From contig JACCYS010000275.1 of NCBI GenBank assembly GCA_013696365.1, positions 1-5,606 of the forward strand: a stretch of 5,606 nt of DNA, read 5' to 3'. The translations under genes were made by a program, and so were the position numbers. The notes beneath the pieces were generated by a model. It was not told the origin of the DNA. It made no database searches and saw only the letters and a program-made list of their open reading frames with translations. Positions 1 through 5,606 of the stretch are shown here, one piece after another. The first letter of the stretch is position 1; each line of letters begins with the position of its first letter. Source of the stretch: Nocardioidaceae bacterium (lineage in GTDB: Bacteria > Actinomycetota > Actinomycetes > Propionibacteriales > Nocardioidaceae).

Positions 1-81
1 CCGTCGGCTCGGGCTCAGGGCTCGGTTCCGTCGGCTCGGGCTCAGGGCTCGGTTCCGTCGGCTCGGGCTCAGGGCTCGGTT
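1..81 (-). repeat. Three perfect 27-bp tandem repeats encoding PSPEPEPTE
   Basis: Copies at 1-27, 28-54 and 55-81 are identical base for base. On the minus strand each encodes the nine residues PSPEPEPTE, so the unit length keeps the reading frame. The array reaches the window edge and may continue beyond it. Identical DNA rather than merely similar protein suggests recent slippage or recombination expansion, so copy number may vary between strains or be mis-assembled. Confidence 0.95.
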
Positions 82-1312
82 CCGATGGCGGCGCCGGTGT
101 CGGCTTCGGGTCCGGTGTCGGTGTCGGCTTCGGGTCCGGTGTCGGTGTCGGGTCCGGCGTCGGTGAGGTCTCTGGCGATGGCTGTGGGGTCGCCGGCGGC
201 CGCTGCGTTGGCCCTGACGTATCTGGGCTGTCGCCATCGCCACCGCCATTGCCGCCGCCGTTGCCGCCGTTCCGTGGCCGCTTGGCGTCGTCAGCTCCGG
301 AATCGAGCGGGGGGCCAACCGGTGGCTGGGTGACGGGCTCGTCGACCGTGGGCACCGAAGAAGCGTCCGTCGGCGACGTCGAAACGGCCAGGTCATCGGG
401 CAACTCGCCGTTCTCGTACGCCTTGGCGTAGGCGAGCACGAGCGCGACGTACTCGTCGGAGTGGTTGTACCGACCCACAGCCGCCTCAGCACCGGCGCGA
501 GTGCTCAGATCGCCGTCGCCGGAGCACAGGTAGACCGCCGCGGCAAGTGCCGCATCGTCGAAGTCATGGGGGTCGCGGACGTCGTCGCCGTCTCCATCGG
601 AACCGACGACCGCCCACGTGGTGGGAATGAACTGCAGCGGCCCCACCGCCCGGTCCCACGTCCCGTCACCGTCGAGTCGCCCCTGGTCGGAGTCAGCGAT
701 CGCCGCGACCGGCCCCTTGCCGTTGAGGGGAAGCCCGATGATCTCCGGCTCGGCCCGGCCGTCAGGCTTGACCTTCGCGCCGCCATACCTGCCGTGGTCG
801 GATTCGACCCGACCGATGCCCGCCAACAGGCTCCACGACAGGTTGCAGGACGACTTCACGGTGCGCAGGACCGACTCGGCGTTGTAGTAGGCGGCCAATG
901 CGGCCGTGGGTATGCCGTCAACCGTCGCTGACGAGGTCGCGACGGCGTCGCGGCCACCCCGTCCCAGCGGCAAGCCGTCAGCGGCGACAACTCGTGGCCG
1001 CTTGTCACCGGAGAGGGCAAAAAGCCCACCGCTGGCATCCCCGACCGCCAGCGCCCCGGACTGACTCGTCAGCGCCTGAGCAACCCATGACGTTCCGGCC
1101 TCAGGAACAGTCACTGACTCGGCACCTGGCAGAACCTGGTCCGCGGTGGCAGCGCCAGCAGGCGCGCTCAGCGTCACACCGGAACCACCGAGGCTGGAAG
1201 CGGCGACCAAAACGGCGAGCGTGGCTGCGGTCGTTACTCGGCCACCGGGTACGTGGGGCCGACGTAGCCCAGCGCGACCGCGGTCCGGCCCGCGTGCCCG
1301 TCGTGAACCCAT
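1..1312 (-). CDS. Secreted lytic murein transglycosylase (SLT_2/MltB-like), C-terminus cut by window edge
   Basis: A wall-acting enzyme expected to cleave the MurNAc-GlcNAc bond of peptidoglycan with 1,6-anhydro product formation. The frame is open for 437 codons, from ATG at 1312 to the left edge, with no stop, so the end lies outside. An in-frame TAG lies two codons before the ATG, and GGTGGAG sits six bases upstream, which fixes the start. Residues 1-25 are Arg-rich and about 26-50 hydrophobic: a signal peptide with possible cleavage near AGA (54) or ATA (57). The catalytic domain spans about 133-300: GIGRVESDHGR with the likely catalytic Glu170, then AVGPLQFIPTTWAVVGSDGD, an EF-hand-like loop at 239-250, and YNHSDEYVALVLAYAKAY. 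Cys156 and Cys263 could form a disulfide. Residues 348-360 are Gly/Asn-rich; after that comes a Pro/Thr/Asp/Glu tail with repeats, probably a wall-spanning spacer. The MltB-like family assignment is firm; substrate details are inferred from the family. Confidence 0.92.
   Translation of the reverse strand, partial: MGSRRARGPDRGRAGLRRPHVPGGRVTTAATLAVLVAASSLGGSGVTLSAPAGAATADQVLPGAESVTVPEAGTSWVAQALTSQSGALAVGDASGGLFALSGDKRPRVVAADGLPLGRGGRDAVATSSATVDGIPTAALAAYYNAESVLRTVKSSCNLSWSLLAGIGRVESDHGRYGGAKVKPDGRAEPEIIGLPLNGKGPVAAIADSDQGRLDGDGTWDRAVGPLQFIPTTWAVVGSDGDGDDVRDPHDFDDAALAAAVYLCSGDGDLSTRAGAEAAVGRYNHSDEYVALVLAYAKAYENGELPDDLAVSTSPTDASSVPTVDEPVTQPPVGPPLDSGADDAKRPRNGGNGGGNGGGDGDSPDTSGPTQRPPATPQPSPETSPTPDPTPTPDPKPTPTPDPKPTPAPPSEPSPEPEPTEPSPEPEPTEPSPEPEPT
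96..151 (-). repeat. 24-bp tandem repeat (two copies plus part) in the Pro-rich tail
   Basis: Positions 96-119 and 120-143 are identical, and 144-151 start a third copy before it diverges. The unit keeps frame and encodes a Thr-Pro/Asp-Pro/Lys-Pro pattern (TPTPDPKP-like) at about residues 388-406 of the transglycosylase. It is a different repeat family from the 27-bp array next to it: acid-and-lysine Pro repeats here, glutamate Pro repeats there. Confidence 0.85.
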
Positions 1313-1318
1313 CAACTA

Positions 1319-1325
1319 CTCCACC
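1319..1325 (-). promoter_or_regulatory. Ribosome binding site of the transglycosylase gene
   Basis: The minus strand reads GGTGGAG, six bases before ATG at 1312. The in-frame TAG at 1318-1316 rules out any start further upstream, apart from a TTG directly before the ATG. Confidence 0.75.
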
Positions 1326-1340
1326 GTTCCCCGATGACCA

Positions 1341-1355
1341 CTGGGAGTGACCCAG
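1341..1355 (-). other. Small hairpin in the leader before the transglycosylase ribosome binding site
   Basis: CTGGG (1341-1345) and CCCAG (1351-1355) form a five-base-pair stem with a five-base loop. It would lie in the mRNA leader about 15 bases upstream of the Shine-Dalgarno sequence. It has no U-tract, so it is not a terminator. Its short stem could arise by chance in GC-rich DNA. Confidence 0.3.
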
Positions 1356-1358
1356 AAA

Positions 1359-1370
1359 GCCGCATGCGGC
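1359..1370. repeat. Perfect 12-bp palindrome GCCGCATGCGGC, possible operator
   Basis: The sequence GCCGCATGCGGC is its own reverse complement, with no loop, as expected of a dimeric regulator site rather than an RNA hairpin. It lies between the candidate promoter and the start of the transglycosylase gene. No regulator is encoded in the window, so its role is unknown. Confidence 0.35.
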
Positions 1371-1444
1371 CGCCCACCCGGATGGTTGGGTTGCTTCACC
1401 GATCTGACGGCATTTGCCGCCGCAGGTCAAGCCCTACGCGGAAG

Positions 1445-1473
1445 AATATACGGCGACATTCCCACGGTGTCCC
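1445..1473 (-). promoter_or_regulatory. Candidate sigma-70-type promoter for the transglycosylase gene
   Basis: On the minus strand GGGACA (1473-1468; four of six match TTGACA) and TATATT (1450-1445; five of six match TATAAT) are separated by 17 bases. Transcription would begin near 1438, leaving a leader of about 125 bases. A weaker alternative is TTGACC at 1430-1425 with TCAGAT at 1407-1402. The call rests on pattern alone. Confidence 0.35.
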
Positions 1474-1490
1474 CCGGAATCCGCAGGGCA

Positions 1491-1506
1491 TGGCCCGAAA
1501 GGGCCA
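1491..1506. repeat. Hairpin TGGCCC-GAAA-GGGCCA with GNRA-type loop
   Basis: A perfect six-base-pair stem closes a GAAA loop when read on the plus strand, one of the most stable small RNA hairpins known. The loop would be TTTC on the minus strand, so the plus-strand reading (towards phoD) is the structured one. No T-run follows, which argues against a terminator. Whether it is transcribed depends on where the phoD promoter lies. Confidence 0.45.
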
Positions 1507-1546
1507 GGCACCCCCGCAGATGGCCGGTGCCGAGCGTCGTAGCACC

Positions 1547-1568
1547 GTTCATCTGACGCCCACCAGGG
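1547..1568 (+). promoter_or_regulatory. Possible PHO-box-like direct repeat upstream of phoD
   Basis: Two adjacent 11-base units, GTTCATCTGAC and GCCCACCAGGG, resemble the actinobacterial PhoP-binding repeat, whose core is GTTCACC: the first core reads GTTCATC and the second GCCCACC. They end 39 bases before the phoD ATG. The fit is partial, and no strong -10 follows (GTTACT at 1581-1586 is the best placed). A phosphate-regulated extracellular phosphatase gene is the expected target of such a site. A lone TTCACC also occurs at 1395-1400. Confidence 0.3.
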
Positions 1569-2144
1569 TGTCGCCGCAGCGTTACTCCGCGCCGGGACCG
1601 TAGCGACATGACCGACATATCCCGCAGATCCTTGCTCCGCGCATCCGCCGTTGTTGGCGCAGTCGGGATGGCCTCCGCTACTCCGGCCGCAGCGGCCTTA
1701 ACTGGATCGCGGACTGCGATCCCCGCTCTGGTGCGGCGCGGCCGGCCCCAGCTCACCGACGGTGTCCAGTCCGGCGATGTGACGGGCAACCAGGCGACGG
1801 TCTGGGCACGAGCCGACCGCCCGTCGCGCCAGGTCGTGGAGGTGGCCACGAACCCGTCCTTCCGCGACGGCGAGCAGTTCGAGGGCCCGCTGGTCACCCC
1901 CCGGACGGACCTAACCGGCCGTGTCACGTTGACCGGGCTGCCCAGTGGCAGCGAGCTCTACTACCACATCCGTGCCGACGAGGTCGGTCACGCCTCGCTG
2001 AGCGGGGACCCCGTCGTCGGCCGGCTCCGCACGGCACCCGGTGCGGGTCAGGACCTGCGCTTCGTCTGGAGCGGCGACATTGCCGGACAGGGCTGGGGCG
2101 TCAACCCCGACCTGGGTGGCTTCCCGATGGCCGACACCCTCTCG

Positions 2145-2150
2145 ATCTAG
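2145..2150 (+). other. Frameshift 1 in phoD: one base missing, creating a stop
   Basis: The first frame ends ADTLSI-stop (TAG 2148-2150). One base earlier, CTA at 2147 opens the frame that gives LDPDFFLCSGD, the conserved continuation. Adding one base between 2146 and 2147 (for example C, giving ATC CTA) restores S-I-L-D-P-D. Confidence 0.85.
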
Positions 2151-2374
2151 ACCCCGACTTCTTTTTGTGCAGCGGCGACACCGTCTACTCCGACGGGCCG
2201 GTAGAACACCGGGTGTCACTGCCCGACGGTCGGGTCTGGACAAACCTGGTCACACCCGCCAAGCAGGACGTCGCCCAGACGCTGGACGAGTTTCGCGGCC
2301 AGTTCCGCTACAACCTGATGGCCGACAACTGGCGTGAGTTCCTCACCCGCACGCCGCAGATCAACCAGTGGGAC

Positions 2375-2380
2375 GACACG
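2375..2380 (+). other. Frameshift 2 in phoD: one base missing inside the DDHE motif
   Basis: The sequence GACGACACGAGG reads QWDDTRS-stop in the second frame, while the other frame gives HEVLNNWYPGERLDD. One extra C after 2377 restores QWDDHEVLNNW, the signature metal-binding segment of PhoD. The position is read directly; the missing base is inferred from the family motif. Confidence 0.88.
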
Positions 2381-2520
2381 AGGTCCTGAACAACTGGTAC
2401 CCCGGCGAGCGGCTCGACGACGAGCGCTACCGCGTCCACGACGTCGACGTGCTCGCCCGGCGGGCGTCGCGGGCGTTCCACGAGTACGTACCGATCGCAC
2501 CGGTCCCATCTGACCATGAC

Positions 2521-2530
2521 GGGCGGATAC
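2521..2530 (+). other. Frameshift 3 in phoD: two bases missing or one extra
   Basis: Upstream the protein reads SDHDGRI in one frame, downstream YRRIQYGPLLDVF in another. Two missing bases (TA at 2527-2530) restore DGRIYRRIQYGP, which fits the RIYR pattern common in the family. Alternatively one extra G in the GGG run gives DGGYRRIQYGP. The shift is certain within about ten bases; the type is not. Confidence 0.85.
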
Positions 2531-3212
2531 CGGCGCATCCAGTACGGGCCGCTGCTCGACGTCTTCGTCCTCGACATGCGTTCGTCGAAGGACCCGAACA
2601 CCGACAACCTCGAACCGACCTCCGACGGCGGGGTGCTCGGCCGCGAACAGACCGCCTGGCTGAAGCGGGAGTTGCGACGCTCGACGGCCACCTGGAAGGT
2701 GATCGCCGCCGACCTGCCCATCGGACTGCTGGTGCCCGACGGCACCGAGTGGGAGGGGATCGCCAACGGCAAGCCGGGCAAGCCGCTCGGTCGTGAGATC
2801 GACATCGCCGAGGTGCTGTCGTTCCTCAAGCACGAGGGCATCCGCAACCACGTCTGGCTGACCGCCGACGTGCACTACACCGCGGCGCACCACTACTCGC
2901 CGCAGCGGGCAGCGTTCACCGACTTCGACCCGTTCTGGGAGTTCGTGTCCGGACCGCGCAACGCCGGCGGCTTCGGACCGAACGAGCTGGATGCGACCTT
3001 CGGGCCGCGGGTTGCCTTCGAGCAGGGGCCGCCGCGGGTGAACTCCTCTCCAGCCGAGGGTGGACAGTACGTCGGCGAGGTCGCGATCGACTCCGCCACC
3101 AAGGCCCTGACGGTCAAGCTGATCGACATCACGGGCGCCGTGTTGTGGACGACATCACTGCCCGCCGGCAAGCAGTGACCCCGATTGGATCTGCAGACCG
3201 CTCACCCGTCAC

Positions 3213-5099
3213 TCAGCCGGGCGTTCGCAGCCCGCTCGCCCGCATGATGGGACGTCCGATGGCGCGCACCACAGCCTCCTCGGTGCCAACCACCCGGACA
3301 TGGGTACGGGCCCGCGTGAGGGCGGTGTAGAGCAGCTCACGGGTGAGCAGCGGAGAGTCGGCCGGTGGCAACATCAGGGTCACCGTGTCGAACTGGCTGC
3401 CCTGCGCGCGGTGCACAGTCATCGCATGCACCGTCTGCACCGCACCCAACCGGGCGGGGGCGACCAGCAGCGGTTCGCTGCCGCGTAGGAACGCCGCCAC
3501 CGGACCTTGGCCCTGACCCTGGCCGGCGACAACCACACCGGTATCGCCGTTGAACAGGCCCAACTCGTAGTCGTTTGTATCGACCAGCAACGGCCGACCG
3601 GCGTACCACTCCCCTTCGTCTGCACCGTCCACGGCGGACATCACCCACCGCTCCACCTGCCGGCTCCACCAACTGACGCCGTACGGCCCCCGTCGGTGAG
3701 CGCACAGCAACCGGTGCCGTTCTAAAAGGCTCAACGCCGCAGCAACATCCCCAGAGCGGGCGGCGGCGGTGAGCGACACCGCCGCCGCGGTCACATCGGC
3801 GCGAACGGCGGCGAGGCGAGGATGGTGCCGACCCGCAGGCTCGACAGTGACGTCCGGGACCTCGACGAAGCTGACCGACTCGCTGCCGTCCCGCAGGATT
3901 GTCAGCGCCTCAGCCGCCCGTTCGCCGCGAACCGCCTCGGCCAGCGCACCGATCTCGCTGCCGAAGCGATACACGGTGGTCAGGCGTACGACACCGCCGC
4001 TCAGCAGAGCCGGGTCGACCTCGGTGGACAGATCAGCACCAGCCACCTCGTGCAACGTGGCCGGCGGCTGGGCACCCGCGGGGGCCGGCCGGGCGACTAG
4101 GTCGCCGAGCACCGCACCCGCCTCTACCGATGCGAGCTGGTCGGGGTCGCCCACCAACACCAGTCGGGCGTCCGGTCGCACCACCTCGAGCAGCCGCGAC
4201 ATCAAGGTCAGCGAGACCATCGAAGTCTCGTCGACCACCACCACGTCGTACGGGAGGCGGTTGTCGCGGTCGTGCCGGAACCGACTGCGGCTGCCCGGTT
4301 GCCAGCCCAGCAGCCGGTGGATGGTGGCGGCGGTGATGTCGTCGAGACCCAGGTCCCGTGCGGACGACTCTGCTCGCACCGCCTCCTGCAGCCGGGCCGC
4401 AGCCTTGCCCGTCGGCGCCGCCAGAGCGATTCGCGGCGGCTCCCCCGCCAGGCTGCGCAGCACCGCGAGCAGCCGCGCCACCATGGTGGTCTTGCCCGTC
4501 CCCGGGCCGCCCGCCACCACCGAGACCGATCGCAATGCCCCCATGGCCGCGGCCAGCCGCTGCTGGTCCGGGGGCCGCGCCGGGAAGTGCTCAGCGAGGG
4601 CCGCACGCAGCGCGGCCGGGTCTGGAGACTGCTGTGTGTCCAGCACCCGCGCATCCATCTCCGACCGCACCACGTGCTCCTGGCGCCAATACCTGTCCAG
4701 ATAGAGCAGGTCACCCATCAGACGCAACGGGCAGGCCACCCCGGCCGCGCCCGGCTCGTCGTCCGCACCGAAAGCCACCAGCACGCTCCCCGCGCAAGCC
4801 GTCAGCCAGGCGGCCGGGTCGGGCCAGGCAAGTGCCACGTCATGGGTGTGCGTCTCGTCGTCAACGGTGACGGTCTCGCGCACCCGCGGCAGATGCACGC
4901 ACACCGACCCGAGCCGCACTCCCCGCACAGCCAGGGCTGCCGCCAGCAGCACCCGCTCGTCGTTCTCGCCGCCGAGGCGTCCGAGCCGTCGGGCCACGTG
5001 CACGTCGGCCGCCGACAGCACCCCCGCCTGGTTGAAGTCGCGCAGCAGGCCGGTGGCCCGCACGGCTAGCCGGACGTCGTACGGGTCGGGGTCGGTCAT
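3213..5099 (-). CDS. recD: RecD, helicase/ATPase subunit of exonuclease V (RecBCD)
   Basis: A superfamily 1B helicase that translocates 5'-3' on DNA as part of RecBCD during double-strand-break repair. The protein is 628 residues, typical for RecD, and complete. The N-terminal 170 residues form the RecB/RecC-contacting domain (LLRDFNQAGVLSAADVHVAR). Helicase motifs run in order: Walker A GGPGTGKTT (197-205), Ia APTGKAAARL (228-237), Walker B VVVDETSM (287-294), III VLVGDPDQL (314-322), IV TTVYRFG (374-380), FNGDTGVV (516-523), V TVHAMTVHRAQGSQFD (556-571) and VI LLYTALTRAR (589-598). ATG 5099 is chosen over an upstream extension because the 93 extra codons lie in another frame of recB and show no homology, and GGGGAG lies five bases before this ATG. 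It overlaps the recB stop by ATGA, so translation is probably coupled. Convergent with phoD across 34 bases; no clear terminator hairpin lies between them. Confidence 0.97.
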   Translation of the reverse strand: MTDPDPYDVRLAVRATGLLRDFNQAGVLSAADVHVARRLGRLGGENDERVLLAAALAVRGVRLGSVCVHLPRVRETVTVDDETHTHDVALAWPDPAAWLTACAGSVLVAFGADDEPGAAGVACPLRLMGDLLYLDRYWRQEHVVRSEMDARVLDTQQSPDPAALRAALAEHFPARPPDQQRLAAAMGALRSVSVVAGGPGTGKTTMVARLLAVLRSLAGEPPRIALAAPTGKAAARLQEAVRAESSARDLGLDDITAATIHRLLGWQPGSRSRFRHDRDNRLPYDVVVVDETSMVSLTLMSRLLEVVRPDARLVLVGDPDQLASVEAGAVLGDLVARPAPAGAQPPATLHEVAGADLSTEVDPALLSGGVVRLTTVYRFGSEIGALAEAVRGERAAEALTILRDGSESVSFVEVPDVTVEPAGRHHPRLAAVRADVTAAAVSLTAAARSGDVAAALSLLERHRLLCAHRRGPYGVSWWSRQVERWVMSAVDGADEGEWYAGRPLLVDTNDYELGLFNGDTGVVVAGQGQGQGPVAAFLRGSEPLLVAPARLGAVQTVHAMTVHRAQGSQFDTVTLMLPPADSPLLTRELLYTALTRARTHVRVVGTEEAVVRAIGRPIMRASGLRTPG

Positions 5100-5606
5100 G
5101 GCCGCTCCCCCGCCAGCAACCCGGACAGCGCCTCGACCAGTCCTGCTGGCGGTGACCAGGCGAATACCCCGGTGGGTGTGCCGTTGACGACCGGTGTGTC
5201 CGGACCGCACATACCGCGAACGAACAGGTAGAGCCCGCCGCCGAGGTGTCGGACTGGGTCGTAGTCGGGTTGGCGCCACCGCAGGTACCGATGCAGCGCA
5301 ACCAGATAGAGCAACAGCTGCAGCGGATAGTGCGCTGCGGACATGGTCTCGGCAAGGGCAGCCGGTCGGTAGTGCCAAGCGCTGAGCCCGCCGCCAGGCT
5401 CACTACTGGATCTGCCATCACCGAGCCAGTTGGTCTTGTAGTCGACCACCAGGTAGCGATACCCACCGTCGGCGCTGCGCAGCCGCAGCACCGCATCCAG
5501 GCTGCCGACCAGGTAGCCGCGCAACTGCCGGTGCTCGATCCCCGGTCCGCTCAGCAGGTCTGCGTACGACGCGAACGGGTCGGTCGGCGGCAGGTGACTG
5601 CGCAGC
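5096..5606 (-). CDS. recB: RecB C-terminal nuclease domain (partial; N-terminus beyond right edge)
   Basis: The last 169 residues of RecB, the helicase-nuclease subunit of exonuclease V; the frame is open from the right edge to TGA at 5098-5096. The nuclease core of the PD-(D/E)XK type is visible: YLVGSLDAVLRL (Asp37 of the fragment), YLVVDYKTNWLG (Asp55 and Lys57, the catalytic DYK), and HYPLQLLLYLVALHRYLR (Gln95 and Tyr100, the QxxxY motif). All residues needed for Mg-dependent cleavage in this segment are present, so the nuclease looks active. The open frame starting at TTG 5524 is only the visible part of a longer gene: the sequence upstream of it, PGIEHRQLRGYLVGSLD, continues the same domain. 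recB lies immediately upstream of recD in one operon; recC would be expected further upstream. Confidence 0.95.
   Translation of the reverse strand, partial: LRSHLPPTDPFASYADLLSGPGIEHRQLRGYLVGSLDAVLRLRSADGGYRYLVVDYKTNWLGDGRSSSEPGGGLSAWHYRPAALAETMSAAHYPLQLLLYLVALHRYLRWRQPDYDPVRHLGGGLYLFVRGMCGPDTPVVNGTPTGVFAWSPPAGLVEALSGLLAGERP
5105..5110 (-). promoter_or_regulatory. Ribosome binding site of recD, inside the recB coding end
   Basis: The minus strand reads GGGGAG five bases before ATG at 5099, within the last codons of recB. It supports the short start and, with the ATGA overlap, reinitiation by ribosomes finishing recB. Confidence 0.7.

Larger units (their letters stand above)
1313..1607. other. 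Divergent intergenic region between the transglycosylase gene and phoD
   Basis: These 295 bases separate two outward-reading starts. No coding potential is evident: the overlapping open frames on either strand lack any recognisable protein and are typical of high-GC DNA. The region carries the best promoter-like sequence for the left gene, a perfect palindrome, two hairpins and a PHO-box-like repeat, each listed separately. A short A/T-rich pocket (GAAGAATATAC, 1441-1451) stands out from its G/C-rich surroundings. Confidence 0.8.
1608..3178 (+). pseudogene. phoD: PhoD-type alkaline phosphatase/phosphodiesterase gene broken by three frameshifts
   Basis: Encodes a secreted metallophosphatase that would release phosphate from organic esters outside the membrane. 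ATG at 1608 is preceded by a modest GGGA ten bases upstream. The N-terminus carries a Tat signal (SRRSLLRAS at 5-13, then an Ala-rich hydrophobic stretch to about residue 31). Residues 48-143 match the N-terminal beta-sandwich domain of PhoD (GVQSGDVTGNQATVWARAD). The phosphatase core follows: RFVWSGDIAGQGWG, LDPDFFLCSGDTVYSDGP, INQWDDHEVLNNWYPGE, YGPLLDVFVLDMRS, and WLTADVHYTAAHHYS. These motifs lie in three different frames: the frame changes near 2147, 2377 and 2521-2530. The ancestral protein would be about 523-524 residues, a normal PhoD length. As read, translation ends at TAG 2148-2150 after 180 residues, before most metal ligands. Codon use stays normal and no other damage is visible, so either inactivation is recent or the assembly has indel errors. 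Confidence 0.9.

Noticed and set aside
85..931. Plus-strand open frames at 85-333, 249-431, 461-931 and 618-887
   Set aside because: They lie opposite the transglycosylase frame, are rich in Arg/Pro/Ser/Val, and show no recognisable motifs; they are shadows produced by G/C-rich codons.
1101..1430. Minus-strand 109-codon frame overlapping the transglycosylase start
   Set aside because: It runs in a different frame over the signal peptide region, lacks motifs, and would conflict with the well-supported ATG at 1312.
2140..2530. Programmed ribosomal frameshifting in phoD
   Set aside because: Three separate shifts without slippery heptamers or a common pattern are not known for PhoD; mutation or sequence error is simpler.
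2216..2893. Minus-strand frames of 225 and 179 codons antisense to phoD
   Set aside because: The opposite strand carries clear PhoD motifs; the antisense translations are low-complexity and have no start signals of note.
3179..3212. Bidirectional terminator between phoD and recD
   Set aside because: The only symmetry, TCTGCAGA, is eight bases with no loop and no T-run; no convincing stem was found.
3510..3540. Short GQGQGQG-encoding repeat in recD
   Set aside because: Only three dipeptide units in a loop between helicase motifs; too short to be meaningful.
3769..4704. Plus-strand 311-codon Ser/Arg/Thr-rich frame
   Set aside because: It is fully antisense to recD helicase motifs and its composition is typical of a mirror frame of a high-GC gene.
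5100..5378. N-terminal extension of recD to 5378
   Set aside because: These 93 codons overlap the conserved RecB nuclease domain in another frame and look non-protein-like; ATG 5099 has a good ribosome binding site and the ATGA overlap.

Overview
The window reads as chromosomal DNA from a high-GC actinobacterium (Actinomycetota). The main reasons are very strong G/C at third codon positions, actinobacterial versions of RecB and RecD, and a secreted SLT_2-type lytic transglycosylase with a proline-rich tail of the kind common in this phylum. The order or genus cannot be fixed by reading alone. I see no mobile element, phage gene, tRNA, rRNA or CRISPR array.

Layout, left to right. (1) Positions 1-1312, minus strand: a secreted lytic murein transglycosylase, cut at its C-terminus by the left window edge. 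Its tail ends in three perfect 27-bp tandem repeats. It has no stop in the window, but its frame is uninterrupted over 437 codons. (2) Positions 1313-1607: a divergent intergenic region of 295 bp. It holds a plausible promoter for the transglycosylase, a perfect 12-bp palindrome, a hairpin with a GNRA-type loop, and a possible PHO-box-like direct repeat in front of the next gene. (3) Positions 1608-3178, plus strand: a Tat-exported PhoD-type alkaline phosphatase/phosphodiesterase gene, recognisable from end to end but broken by three frameshifts. One of them falls inside the metal-binding DDHE motif. (4) A 34-bp gap between convergent genes. (5) Positions 3213-5099, minus strand: complete recD, the helicase/ATPase subunit of exonuclease V. 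(6) Positions 5096-5606, minus strand: the C-terminal nuclease domain of RecB, cut by the right window edge and overlapping recD by ATGA.

The genes fall into three unrelated jobs: cell-wall remodelling, phosphate scavenging outside the membrane, and double-strand-break repair. recB and recD form an operon and act in one complex; recC would be expected upstream, outside the window. The transglycosylase and phoD share a divergent control region but no evident pathway. I found no convincing new biological system. The points most worth following are the broken phoD behind an apparently intact upstream region, the EF-hand loop and expandable repeat tail of the transglycosylase, and the structured intergenic region.
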